Shown: piece by piece, positions 1 through 12,326 of the stretch | Numbering within the stretch: position 1 is the stretch's first letter | Layout of the letters: each line of letters opens with the position of its first letter | Assembly: GCA_964304625.1 (NCBI GenBank) | Contig: OZ199838.1 | Location: 7,006,001 to 7,070,000 of the forward strand | Source of the DNA: Kudoa neothunni | Taxonomy: Eukaryota; Cnidaria | DNA: 64,000 bases | Direction: 5' to 3' | Position numbers and translations under genes: made by a program | Notes under the pieces: generated by a model | Seen by the model: only the letters and a program-made list of their open reading frames with translations | Databases searched by the model: none | Told to the model about the DNA's origin: nothing

Positions 1-49
1 TTATTTTATAGTTATAAAAATGCAATCTCATAATTAAAACCACATATAC

Positions 50-3000
50 GTTCCAATATCTTTACTGCCTACAAGGGTTTCTTCTGCTACATTCAACCAT
101 AATTTTTTCTTTAAATCATCATCTTCGGGTTTGTTTGCCATGATTTTCGCCAGGGGAATATCCCCAATCTTAGTGAAAAATAAAATAGTAAATTTAGGAT
201 TGATGCACTTCTACATAGTTATTTAATAAATTATAGATATTTTACTAAAAGAACGGCAGATATATTAACCATTCTACAACTGATTTTAATTTCAAGCATG
301 ACAATTTTTTTGTCCCGAACAAAAACCATGATCTTTTCAGTACCATATGAAAGCACTGAGCGGAAGAAATTGATCCAGATATCTCACAAAAAATTATAAA
401 GATAAACTTACTTTTAATGCCAATTCAACTGCTTCATCATAAAGCATCATAGCAGACAATATTTGAACACAGCATCTGTGTATATCATGACTATGGCAGA
501 GACTCAAGGCAAACTGGAGATCATAAAAGGGTCCCACCTAAACATAATTATCATGTCAGACAATCCTAATTCACCTAAATAATATAAGAATTAGTGACCA
601 AATAATTTAACGCTACAAAAACTCCAAGAAGTTTAAACTGACATATTTAGAAAATTTTTTCAAATGAAACATATTTTAGGGTGCATAGAGAAATATTTCC
701 CATATTTGAGGAGGAGGGATAAAATAAAACAAATTTTTAAATCCATAATCCCAATGTGATTACAGTCGGTAATCGATTTTGCACACTTTTTCCGGACACT
801 CCGTTGATCAATGTAGCGTTATTCGCTGAAAAATTAGAAATTTAGCGACAAGCGACGATAAAAATACAACAATATTAGAAGGAACGTGCAAAGTACTAAA
901 ATATTTCATAAATAAACATTAAGATAGTTGCTTTGAGACATTTCGACATATCGAATATAGCAATCGTAATGACCTCCTCAAGAAATAACTAAATTCTCTC
1001 TCTAATTTAAAAAAGTTTAGATCGTTTTCGATCATTGTTAATATTGGAAATTGACTTGTATATGTCATAGCGGGTAAAAATATGACACGAACCAAAATTA
1101 TTGATTTTTTTCCCGTCGTAGAATTTATATTCGTTTATACTATTTTAATAAAAAAACATCAATTTTTCCTCTAACTCCAAAAAATGGGATACAGTAATGG
1201 ATCCGCCGTACGTAATCGCCCTAGGGATGAGGAAATTGTAGGTACAATCCGGCCGGGACCGGTAGTACGTACTTTTGTGCGCAAGCATACACAAAATATT
1301 AAAACACAAAACTAACTGTCGACTTAAGTATTAATGAAAAGACAAGAATTTTTGTTGTTTAAAATTACGACTTGAAAATGAATAAACATCTGGAATATAA
1401 TCGGACATTAACTCCCACTTTTTTAAGCCATTATGTTTAAAATAATTGCCAAGCTCTTCTAAATAAAATAAGGTCATCTCTGAAAAGTTAGATTTTTTAT
1501 CAATAAAATCATCATCCGTTTCTGAATTATTGGGGAGGGGCCGTCACCGCGCCGTTGTTATTTCTATGAATTAGAGAGGACATCATTATAAGCCACACTA
1601 TTATATGTCTACATGTGTCTATGTTTATCCTTCATTTTTCAACTAGTTACCACATTGATGTAACTATAAAAACCTAACAATTGTTTAGTCGTGGTAAAAA
1701 AGAAAAAAAACGCTTAATTTAATCACGCGGTCAAAGCAAATAGGTACGTATGACCAATCTTCGCGTGACTTTTTAATCTTCGTTTTTCATACTAATTATG
1801 CTTATAAATCATTTAAAGCGAGTAATAATAACATTAAACCATTTTAAATACGAGAGAACCTTTTAATATGTAAAATAACTAATGTAAGTGCGACCGGTCC
1901 ATTACGGTATATAATTATTATGTGCATGCGAAAAAAAGTGTGTAAAATCGATTACCTACTGTATTATGTGGACTCGATGAATATCAGTATTTATTATGAC
2001 ATTTTTCCCATCAAAAAATTAAAGCTCATAATTATCAATCTATTAATATAAATTTCTATAATATTTTACATATATACGAAAAAATAAAAATTAGGTTTAA
2101 AAATAAGGAAAAATTTAATATTATCTATGACATTTTTTAAAGGTAAGTATTCCATAGATTGCTAAAATCTAATCCTCCAAATGTAGTATTTACATTTAAT
2201 TGCATTCAGTTTTCAAAAGAAACCATAAAAAGAGCCAATGATAATCAAATTTAATTGATACAAACTATTTCATTTTTTATGCCAACTATAAATAAGATAT
2301 TGAATTACCGTAGTATCTATGCGCATGCGCAGATATATATGGGGATTAAATTTATCTGCGGTGTTTATTCTATCGAGGAGAAAACATAAATTTCAACTTT
2401 ATATAAAAATTGACAATTATATTCACAAAATTTCCTACACAACATATTAAATCGGTACCTGCGACGTATTACGGTACAATAAATCAGTACCTAATATTCA
2501 ATGATGTGCGCATGGTATGTTATAAAAAAATTAAAAAAACCATCTATCCTAAAATATTAATTTCTAATTGTAATTAATTAGTTTACACATCCATAAAATA
2601 ATTAACTAAGCATCTTTATTTAGGACTTTTAACGAGAAAATCTCGCTTTATATTCAAGATGCAGGAATATTATTTTTGAAATTAAAACCTGTGCCTTCCT
2701 TGCATGTGGATTCTTTTTTATAATTATAACATAATTATGAAAAATTTTGTGTGTGAATTGTTTCAACATCGTCCGTTACTCTACCCAATTATAATCAGAA
2801 ATTAAATATTCATACGAATTATAACTTTTATGATTAATATAAAAGTTTCCATTTACTAATTTTATATAATAAATCCTCGTATATCTGTATAATTTTTCAT
2901 TAATAATTGAGTTTATATGAAAAGTTTTTAACGGTTGATGTTTCAATCATTTCTAACATATTTAAATGTTGTTGAACTTTAGAATTAAACACATTTAAAT

Positions 3001-6000
3001 TGTATTTTTTTAAAAGAATGTTAATGCTAGAAAACTTTCATATTTGGCCATCACATTATTAATCACATCTAGTCCTTCGGTTGGATGTTGAATCAGGCCA
3101 TGGTTTTTTTATTGGTAAAAAAGCTGTTTTCAGCTATATAATGTTATGTTTCTTTTTATAAAGTCTGAATAAATCATAAGAAAAATTTTAATCGGTCTAT
3201 TGGTAACGTTAAGTTGTTATTAGCATTTTTCATCATGAACACACACCCATATTTATGTACAAGATTAAAGCCAGGTGATTTAAATTATTAAAATGTACAA
3301 AAATAACCTTATCATCTTCATTGTTGCTAGTGATATAATTATAAAGAGCTGTGTAATCTTTGAGCGAGCAGTACAAAGTAATCAAGTGGTTATGGACATT
3401 TTTATCGTGAGAATTGAGAGTCTCGATGCAAAATTCGATGTAACGTACAACTTCCTTCATCTGTTACAAATGTATGAATGATGAATGAGAAATGTAGAAT
3501 GAAATTTTTAATTACGATATAGGTGTATTTTTCAGAGTTAAAATATTTAATGGTATCTAAAATTCGACTAGGATCCAAGGAGCTTCTCATTTCCATCCAA
3601 ATATTGACGATTTCTTTTGGGTTATGTCTTATAAGGGAGTTTGAGTATTCATATATGATGGGTGGAGTTTTCTACATGTTGATTTAGGTAATTTGGTAAC
3701 ATTGAAAATGTTGAATATAATAATTTACGCATTTGTTGAGAATATCAGTAGCCGATCTGTAATCTCCGATGTCGATAAAATGGCCCAGCACACATCTATA
3801 ATCGTTCAGTTTATTAGCCAGCATAATGAAAAGGTGGTTATCGGTGCATTGCTCAAATATTTGGTAGAACAATGTTCGATACATTCGAATACAATTCTAT
3901 AATATGACAGAAGATCAGGCCAAGAGTCATGTTTCTGAATTATACAAGGTAATTTTTATTGGAGAACAAATATTCAACATATTCGTAGACTTCTTGCTTG
4001 ATCACAGCGAAATTTTCAGACGCACTATTTATTACCAGTTGGTTCAGATGGATTCTTATAAGCCAATTTAGTACTAGCACCATTTGGGTTGTATCCTATA
4101 ACAAAAGTGGAATGAGATTGGATGATGATGATGATGAAAAATAAAAAAGGCGATAATAAAATACATTTTGACCTAATCTAGCCAAAAATTGGTTCAAGTA
4201 AAATTGCAAAGGTTCTGTGTTTTCAAGTGAGAGGAACCTCAATGACGCTTCCTCAAAGTTATCTCTTTCCATTGCATATAACTTTGCAGCCTCAATATAT
4301 CTATTCTTAATGTTTATCGAATGGATTATTTATTTGAAAACTTTTTGTTTTTGAAAAGCCAATCTGCTTCTCTTTTGTTTACAACTTTCAGGTAGGCAGA
4401 GTTTTCCTATTGGAATATTGTTAATGATAAGATTTGAAATAAAAATGTAATACTAACTTTGCAATGTATTTTTGCTTCAATAAACATTCCTTCGTTCATG
4501 TACGACCTCCAAATATTTCTATATAGTAAAGTTTGATGTTAGACATTATGATATTATTAAATGAACATAATGTGGATCTAGATTAAGTACCGCAAAACAA
4601 CTAAGATCTAATAACATCATAAAAGGTGAATAAAATAATTCATCAAATTTAGATCGATATGGTTATTAGTCAAAAATTTAAATTTTTATTTAACGTGAGA
4701 TAAAATATTATGAATTTATTATTTTGATTATAAACAAAAATACTATAGGCACGCGTGATAAATTAACACATACTTATTCTTTTATTTTCACTCACAATTT
4801 TTCAGGATTGAATCAAAATAAAAATCCTTTAATAACAAGACAAATAAAAATAGGGCTCATCTGTGAATTGGTCAATTACTTAAAATAAGAAAGACAAAGG
4901 TATCTTTCAAATTTCTCGAAAAATTCGTTTAAGTGTAGAAATAATTATCTATGTTCTTTTTGGCTACTGTTCACTTATGTCATACCATATCAACGCTTAT
5001 TCAGATGAATATTACGCAAAAAACCATTAGCTTAATACTTACGAAAAAATATGATCAATAAATATTTGAATTAATGTTGTTTTATTTATTCGAATTAATA
5101 AAATACGGACTATATGTAACAAAGATAAAATGGTAAACGCCGAAAAAACTGATAGCATTATATATGTTATTATAACCCTTTCAGATTCGAATATTATTAT
5201 GTTATTAATTTGATATTAGTTTTAAACAGTAGTCGCTGGAAGCAACTGCGAAAGCGAAAATATAACGATTACAACATCATAAACTGTTATTTATTCGTGA
5301 ATTAAAAAATAAGTTAAAGAAAGCTAATGAATGAAATATATAAAAACGGTCGTAAAAATACATAGCTCTCACAAAATATTAACGATTATTCCAAGTAGAA
5401 GTAAATATGAGTTTAGAACGTTAACTTTGTTTTTATTATATCTATTATTTGAACAATTGTTTATGTATTTCTGATAATTTTTAATCAATATACTACTGTC
5501 ATGGTGAAAAAATAAATGAATTTTTCTATCACTTTTAGATAAAAAATATTGATTCTTATTTAATTTAGATATTAATTTAAAAAATAAACCATAAAGTATA
5601 TTTTTTTGTAATATCTGATATAATAATGAATAACCAAAATTTTCTGAAATTTATATTTTATAATTATGATAGTATTATAATTGAATTTTTATATTATAGG
5701 TGGAATTATTTGATAAATTAATATTTTCGTGTAAAATCATTCATTCTATTATCATAGAAATGAATTAAAAATATGAAATAATGAACAGCAAAATTATAAG
5801 TATTATTTTAATATATCTAAATTTTTATACATTTATAATTAATTCGGAAGAAAAATCTATCCTATTCTATTCACAATGTTCATGAAACGCACAATGACAA
5901 ATATAATTGTGGATTAAAGTTATTTAAATGATAGAAATCATATTATTTTCATTCTGAGCGCGTATATATAAATGATACCGATCTTCGTTTTCTGTGTTGC

Positions 6001-8858
6001 AAACAAAAACTCTATAGTCGGTAAAATACCAACATTTCTGGGTGTGACAGTCTTTTGTTACACCAACCGAACGACCATTCTAATTAACCAAACAAATAAG
6101 ACCACCACACATTAAATATCTCATACAAAAGTTCCAAGAGTTTCATCCGAAACGACTAACATATTGATGAGACTAATCACTATCATCCTAATTGAAAGTT
6201 AGAAATAATAGGTTGAGTCACTGATTACCTCAATGGGTATAATATCAGACAGTGATAGTTGGTAGCTAGAATTGATATTATTTTATCATCACAATCCTTT
6301 GGAAGCCTATAAACAAAATCAATCCTGTAATCTAGAAACAATAGAAAAATACGGTAAAACATGCGAAATAGTAGAGTTTGCTTTCATCAAATTGCAATCA
6401 ATATTAAAATGGCCAAACACAACCCTGGAACCTAGAGTAGATAGGATTCGATGCGAAAACAATATGGAAATAACCTGATTGCCAAAGAAATTTTAAGGGC
6501 AACTGTTTGCTATCGTAGATGATTTCCACAGCACCAGTATTTGAGTTGTTAGGGAACTCAATGAAACTGGGCTTTTCGTGGAAGTTTTCAAATAATAAAT
6601 TTAGGAGAGGGCCACTTGTTGTTTTTCCATCATTCATTGGTCCCAAAAATTGATAAAGACGTCTAATTGTAAAAAAGTTTTCAAAATAAATAAAAATAGC
6701 AGTGACTGATAAATGTGACTAAAACAAATTATAACACATTGCGTCTATTTGTTGGGTTATATCAAAACAATCTGAGTGACTTATAGTTAATCGGTAAAAA
6801 CACTAAAAAATCATTTTCAAATAAGAAATAATTTAATCGTTGATTTACAAAAATTAAGTCAATAACATACCATCGAATTAATATTTTTAGTCTCATTCGA
6901 ATTCATTTTACAATAAAATTGATAAAATTATTCTAGACCAGGGGTAAATTTTAAACGACAAGAGGTAAATCAACTAACACCAAAATTTGATTGTGGTAAT
7001 TTTCGCAAAATGGGGTTTGTGACGTACTTAAGGATGTCTAAGGAAATATATTATTCGGGGCCATTAGACTCAACATAAAGTAGGCAGAAATGCTTTAAAT
7101 GTTTGTAAGAATAAATATTTAACAATTGCTTATAAAACTATTATCAGTCTCTTTTTAAGTCTCCTTTATCTTTTAGTGACGTAACAATAAAAATACTTAA
7201 AATGACTATTTACATGGTAAATAATATTTTGGTGTCACAAGTTTGGGCTATTTTTATCTATTTCAGGCATCTAAGAGCGTAGGGATGGACCGAAAATAAT
7301 TTATGTTAGCAAAATCTAAAAAATGAAAGCTGTAGACAGCTTATGAGTAGAAGTTGATGGGATTAAAAATTGTCATTACACGTGAGTACATGCCTTTTAG
7401 AATTTACCCTGAAGACAACCTCGGCCATAGCTAAACCAATATAAACCTTCAAGTATATATGAATTTGGCTTCCAAGTTAAGGAAGTAAATTTAGATTTTT
7501 CAATAAGCCGAAGGGGTAACTGAAAAAACTGCGGAGAACCCCTGGTCTAGACTAATGTATTGATAGAGATAATTTTGATATATCGCATTTTTCGACATAT
7601 AGGTTGAAATTTTTCTTAAATGCTGGACAGATTTGTGAAATAATAACAAAAGTTAAAATGTCAACTAAGACAAGCAAAAAATAATATTTGATTATAAAAT
7701 TAAACCTCATTCAATAATATCGCATTAAACAGCTAATTCATCGAAATCCATTAAAATATGAGTAAATTGGCGCAGGATAAATGAATTAAAAATTAACCTT
7801 AAGTGTCATTACTTTGGAGTAGAAATCAAACAATGAACAGTTCGGGTGCGAACACTCATCCAGCTGAAATAAACGGACTTTATCTCGGGGAACTCATCAT
7901 CATCAACTTTGAAGAGCTAGAACGATTTGAATTTAAGTTAAACTACAAGCAATGATTACATTGTACACTGGAGTTTCATCTTGGACGAGCTTTTTATTTT
8001 TAAACGGATTTGAATCAGCTGCAAAATTAATGGAGGATTCAAACAATGATCCTAAATAACACTTTAGTTTGAATAAAGAAAGTTTTGAAACTGAACAAAC
8101 AGTACATATAGTACATGTTAAAAAAATCAAAAAATTTATTTAATCACCTGTATTTGTTCCAAATAAAATGATATTGTTGTCATCATTTGCCAGTCTATTC
8201 TTGATCCAAACTAATGATGTTATAGAATAACCCTATCAAAAAATCTTAAAGTAGGGCCTAAATCTCCATCTCCAAACATTACTTCCAAATGTGGCACATA
8301 ACAATATGTAGCAGTTGTCAAATTAACAAATATAGTTTTTGATGATTTTAAGGTGACCAACATCTTTTTGCATTTTGAATCCACAAAAATTTTATTGATG
8401 CTATTAGCCTCCAACTGCAGATCAATACCTAAGGATTGGATGTGTTAAACCAATCACCTACATCAAAAATACTTTCTATGATCATAATATTTTCAACTGA
8501 TTTTACATCGTACACATAAATCATTCCTTGTGATAATGCCAACAGTAGTACATTATCATGAACATGAAACGACACAATTTTATTGCTGTGTCTATGAAGG
8601 AACAAAAATTAAATTTGGACAGTAAATTTTAATATTGAAAATAGTTGTTACTTGATAGTTGTTGGGATACGCTTGAAAAGATTTTCTGTGGAGTCCAAAT
8701 CAAATTTTGATTGGACTGTATCGATATCTTCGTCCTAAATTTAAATAAAAGGTTTTTGAAACCTGGATTTATCTCTTAAAACCTACAATAACATTAGTAC
8801 TGTCGGTGACAGCTGTATTCAGCCACGAGAACTGGCTTTCATAATTGAATTCGCTCAT
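50..8858 (-). CDS. VPS18: VPS18, HOPS/CORVET vacuolar sorting subunit (C-terminus outside window)
   Basis: Tethering-complex subunit for endosome/lysosome fusion. Twenty exons rebuilt on the minus strand: 8787-8858 (ATG), 8652-8734, 8462-8591, 8283-8414, 8148-8232, 7960-8051, 7813-7916, 6432-6662, 6229-6306, 6127-6187, 5979-6037, 4458-4518, 4342-4406, 4165-4300, 3946-4095, 3729-3896, 3516-3671, 3308-3460, 412-537, 50-168. All junctions are GT-AG and in phase, giving about 753 residues. The N-terminal beta-propeller region is followed by the helical repeat. Recognisable blocks include IFVDSKCKKMLVTL, RLYQFLGPM, NIWRSYMNE, WMEMRSSLDP, VVRYIEFC, YDLQFALSLC and DLKKKLWL, in the order of the animal protein. 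The C-terminal coiled coil and RING lie left of base 50. Most introns are 40-60 nt; four are larger (1.1-2.8 kb), and two of these hold transposons. No disabling change seen. Homology is from memory of the family; exon edges are inferred. Confidence 0.9.
763..1961. mobile_element. TIR element with TA target duplication (pogo/Tc1-like, no ORF)
   Basis: Ends are inverted repeats: CAGTCGGTAATCGATTTTGC on the left and the reverse complement of CAGTAGGTAATCGATTTTAC on the right, each flanked by TA. About 1.2 kb, with no coding potential, lying in the 2.77-kb VPS18 intron (538-3307). A second, inverted and shorter relative lies at 18359-19002 and shares long internal stretches. Confidence 0.75.
4519..5978. 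other. VPS18 large intron, no recognised element
   Basis: A 1.46-kb AT-rich intron between the exon ending in the ENEDR segment and the exon encoding RNIWRSYM (phase 2). I see no ORF, terminal repeats or RNA gene in it. Confidence 0.5.
6939..7544. mobile_element. hAT-type non-autonomous element in VPS18 intron
   Basis: Begins CAGGGGTAAA and ends ACCCCTG, the hAT terminal pattern. It is flanked by 8-bp repeats TTCTAGAC and GTCTAGAC (one mismatch), the hAT target-duplication length. At 606 bp it makes up just over half of the 1.15-kb VPS18 intron 6663-7812. No ORF. Confidence 0.75.
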
Positions 8859-9419
8859 TCGAAAAGTAGATTATGAATGGTTATAAGGCTGAGAAAATAA
8901 TATTTTTTAGTGAGCGCACGCAATTCCCAATTGCTGTTGATAGGTTCGATTCAACTGTCCGTTCCAAATCGATGGATTATCTTATTAATACAGATAAGAG
9001 TATACATTCTGTGTAAAAGATAATTTTATATAACAAAGATACAGCTGTGATGAATTTATCATTTTATCGAATATCAAACGATAAGATGAAAATATTTCGG
9101 CGAATATTTAAACACATAAAGACTATTTTAATATTTTTTTACATTATCTAATGAGCTTATAGAATTAATAACACTGACTGTAATTTTGGGAGACATTTAT
9201 TGTGGGCTTGGTGGGTTGATAAAATAAGTTTCTAAATGTTTTTGCATGTAGTAGAACTAACTATAAATTATGGATAAAGTTTTGTTATATACTCCACCAA
9301 TATTGATCTAAATGTATTAATCTATTGGAAAAATTTATTCAACTGGCTCGCTAATATTGACGATCTATTTACAATCGTATAAATAGCTTTATCAAATTGG
9401 TTTCGGAAATTACGGCTCG
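8859..9419. promoter_or_regulatory. Divergent intergenic region VPS18 / 9.4-kb gene
   Basis: This 561-bp spacer separates the VPS18 start codon (minus) from a putative start codon at 9420 (plus). A TATAAATA box at 9378-9385 sits about 35-42 bp before the plus-strand ATG. No obvious TATA was found near the VPS18 ATG. Inference from spacing and sequence only. Confidence 0.4.
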
Positions 9420-9950
9420 ATGAAAGGTATATGCAAATCTTTGGCTATTTTTCATAAATTTATTTTTCGCATACCCCTTGTAGAAGGTATTGATGATGAT
9501 GATCTTTTTAAATCTTTGGCCAGCATGACCAAAATGGATGGTGTAATTAATTAAAATTGGAATAGTTTTGGATTATTACTGTGTGTAGTTGGCCAACTTT
9601 GATCCCAATGTTAATTCAACATTGTTTGATGTGGATAGTTTATTGGAGGAAGATGGATTTTCTGGAAATCGTATCAATGATTTGTCTGAACGTAGCGTAT
9701 ATCTGTTGTGATAGGGAGAAAGGCTTTACCTTCCTCATATGGATCAAGCGCTTCGGCTTCAAGGACGTCCCTCAGTAGTTCGAAGATAAGAAATTCAGGT
9801 TTAAGTTGGCTTGACTCAAGTAATTTTTCTTCCTTATTAACAGTCCTGTTTTTTAAGTTTAATTGCTATATGAATGACTAATAAATTGATGCAATAGTTC
9901 CCCGATTTAGTGGTCTAACTGCCTTTAATTATCGTCCGATTTTTAAGAAA
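9420..9950 (+). CDS. Unrecognised small acidic/serine-rich protein gene (3' end unresolved)
   Basis: Tentative exons 9420-9426 (ATG AAA G), 9484-9542, 9589-9670, 9715-9819 and 9898-9950. All have GT-AG borders and consistent phases, and three of the introns are 44-57 nt, like those of neighbouring genes. The product starts with an acidic segment (GIDDDDLFKSLASM), then FDPNVNSTLFDVDSLLEEDG, then a serine-rich basic stretch ending near LSWLDS. A TATA box lies 35-42 bp upstream of the ATG. I do not recognise the family. The last exon is weak and later exons may exist. Alternatively the frame may simply run on from 9715 to a stop near 9884. Confidence 0.4.
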
Positions 9951-12326
9951 GTTCTAATACTTTTGCTTTACTTGTAAACTTTTCACGAAACAAGTTTGTT
10001 ATGCAATATGAAAACAAATTACATTTTCTGGGGTACGAGTTTATTATCTTCTATCCACTCTTCCATGTCTAAAATTTCTATTTTAAGTATCAGTTTGATT
10101 TGGATTTGTTAATAAAATTTAAGACAGTTAGTAAGATTAACAATTCATCAAGTTATTATCTCAAAATTTTATTATAGTTTAAAATTCCACGTGATAAAAC
10201 AGTAGAATTAACCGTCTGCCGATATTTTCATCAGAATAATTGAAATAAGATATTTTTTTGAATTAAGCTTATTAACGAGAGTTTTTTATTGGTAATAAAA
10301 ACACGTTACAAACGGTATTGTTTAAAAATAATTAAAAATGCAAATTTTTGAAGTAACGACAAAGTCGAGTTCAGCGATGATTTTGCGTAATTACATTTAC
10401 CCCACTTCTTTCTTGTTGGAACAGTGAGAAGTATAGTACATATTAAGAATTAAGAAAATTATCTTTAAAGCAATATAAGATTTCCTAGAAAAAATGATTA
10501 AATAATATAGTATATTGCAATGAATACACGGATAGGGTCGAATATTATGATATTAGTAGCATTTGTGTTTTTATGATTCGCATAGTTAAGCCGGAAGCTG
10601 TTGTAGACCTAAAATATTTTTTAAATTGTTGTTTGGATTTTTGAGAAATATAATTGGTGAAAATAATAAAGCTAACCGCAGAAATAGTATTATTTGATGA
10701 ATTTTCGTGCTGGTTGTAAAAATTCTGAACTCGTGTTAAACTTATTACCTGATGCTCATTCTAAAGTAAAATTTGAAGAATTAAATTCTTAATTCAGTTA
10801 TATTAATTTTTGACAGGTGTTTACGATAAGAGTTTTTGATTATTTTATAAGATAATAACTTCGCATAGAATTAAGCATATTCTGCTTTGAAGAATCTATT
10901 TACGAAATTTTTTATTCCATAGAAGAAAGAATTAAACTAACAAATTTGTTTAAATTTCACTCTCTTAATAAATTTGATAAATGTTGAGGTAAAATAATAA
11001 ATTAAAATTTTTTTTATCAGAGTAATTTATGTCGCGCACGCCTACTTGGGGAACACAGAGACCGACAAAGTATCTCGTACATATAGTCACTCTTACTTAT
11101 CGCATATTCATCGGGGACGGAAAGAAGGCGTGGAATATAAAATGATGTCCATAATAAAAATTAATTGTTAATTATACGAAAAAGAAATTATTTCGTGCTA
11201 TTTTTTAATAAATATACTTATACATTATTTAATATGTGCAAGGAAATACGTCCCCATTAAATATTAAATTCCATAGTCATTGTATAAAGCGTGTAATATT
11301 CGCAAGCGCAATAAACGGAATCTGTTTTACATAGGATAAAATTAATTAAAGAGGTTCAAAAATATGTGAATGGGTTTATAAGGAACGCATAAAGCAATGC
11401 GATCTTCATTAGGCTAAAATTCGATAATATAATTTTAGAATGTATAAATTTTCGAATGTGCAAATTCGCAAATTGTCGATTTAGTAAAATTAAAACAATA
11501 TTTTTGGAAAATGAAATAAGAGATTAGTGAAATAAGGCCACAACTGTAATACATTTTACTAACTAATTTCATGAACAAATATTCATATCTAATGAATCAG
11601 ATATTCTTAGTTTAATTATTACACTGATTTTTAAAAATACTTCAGAACCTGTGTGGTTGATTTAAATAAACAATCTGTTGTTGGCTAAATTGCCCAAAAA
11701 TGACGAAGTGTGATGGTTTTTGCGGATATATTAAAATTGTAAGACTAGTGTGCACAATAACGATATGAATTCTAGAGTTTAACTCTTCAAATTTATATTT
11801 ATTATCTTAATTGAGGAATTTATATAAATTTTGACTGCTAATGTGTCTAATTATGAAATAAAAAGTGTTAGGATGAGTAATTTTGTATCATTCGAATTTA
11901 AATGTATTAATGGCAGCTACAATTAATACTTATTTGAAATTAATTACTTTAATTAATAGAATAAGTTAATTTTTGTTAATTTAACAATATCATAAGTTGA
12001 GTAACAATATTGCAGGTGGGTTCAAAATTTGTAACACTATTCGTATGCAAAATAAGAATGATTGGCTGTTTTCCATTTTGTTAGATAAGCTTAATACACC
12101 CTATTATAGAAATCTACACTTTGCAATAAAAAAATAAAATGTGACACGGAAATTAAAATCTATTTAATAGAACCAAGTTATTTTAATATGGCTTTATCTG
12201 ACTTATTTCATTTTTTGTTTTGAGAGGTTTTAATATTTTATCAAATAAGTTTTTAATTAATTAAGAAATATTTAATTCTTAAGCTCAAATTTCCTTATTA
12301 ATATGTATATATATTTGTTTATATAG
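9951..12326. other. Intergenic, no recognised feature
   Basis: AT-rich sequence between the 9.4-kb gene and the LIM gene. No ORF over 60 codons, no terminal repeats and no tRNA-like cloverleaf noticed. It should contain the missing first exon(s) of the LIM gene. Confidence 0.5.
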
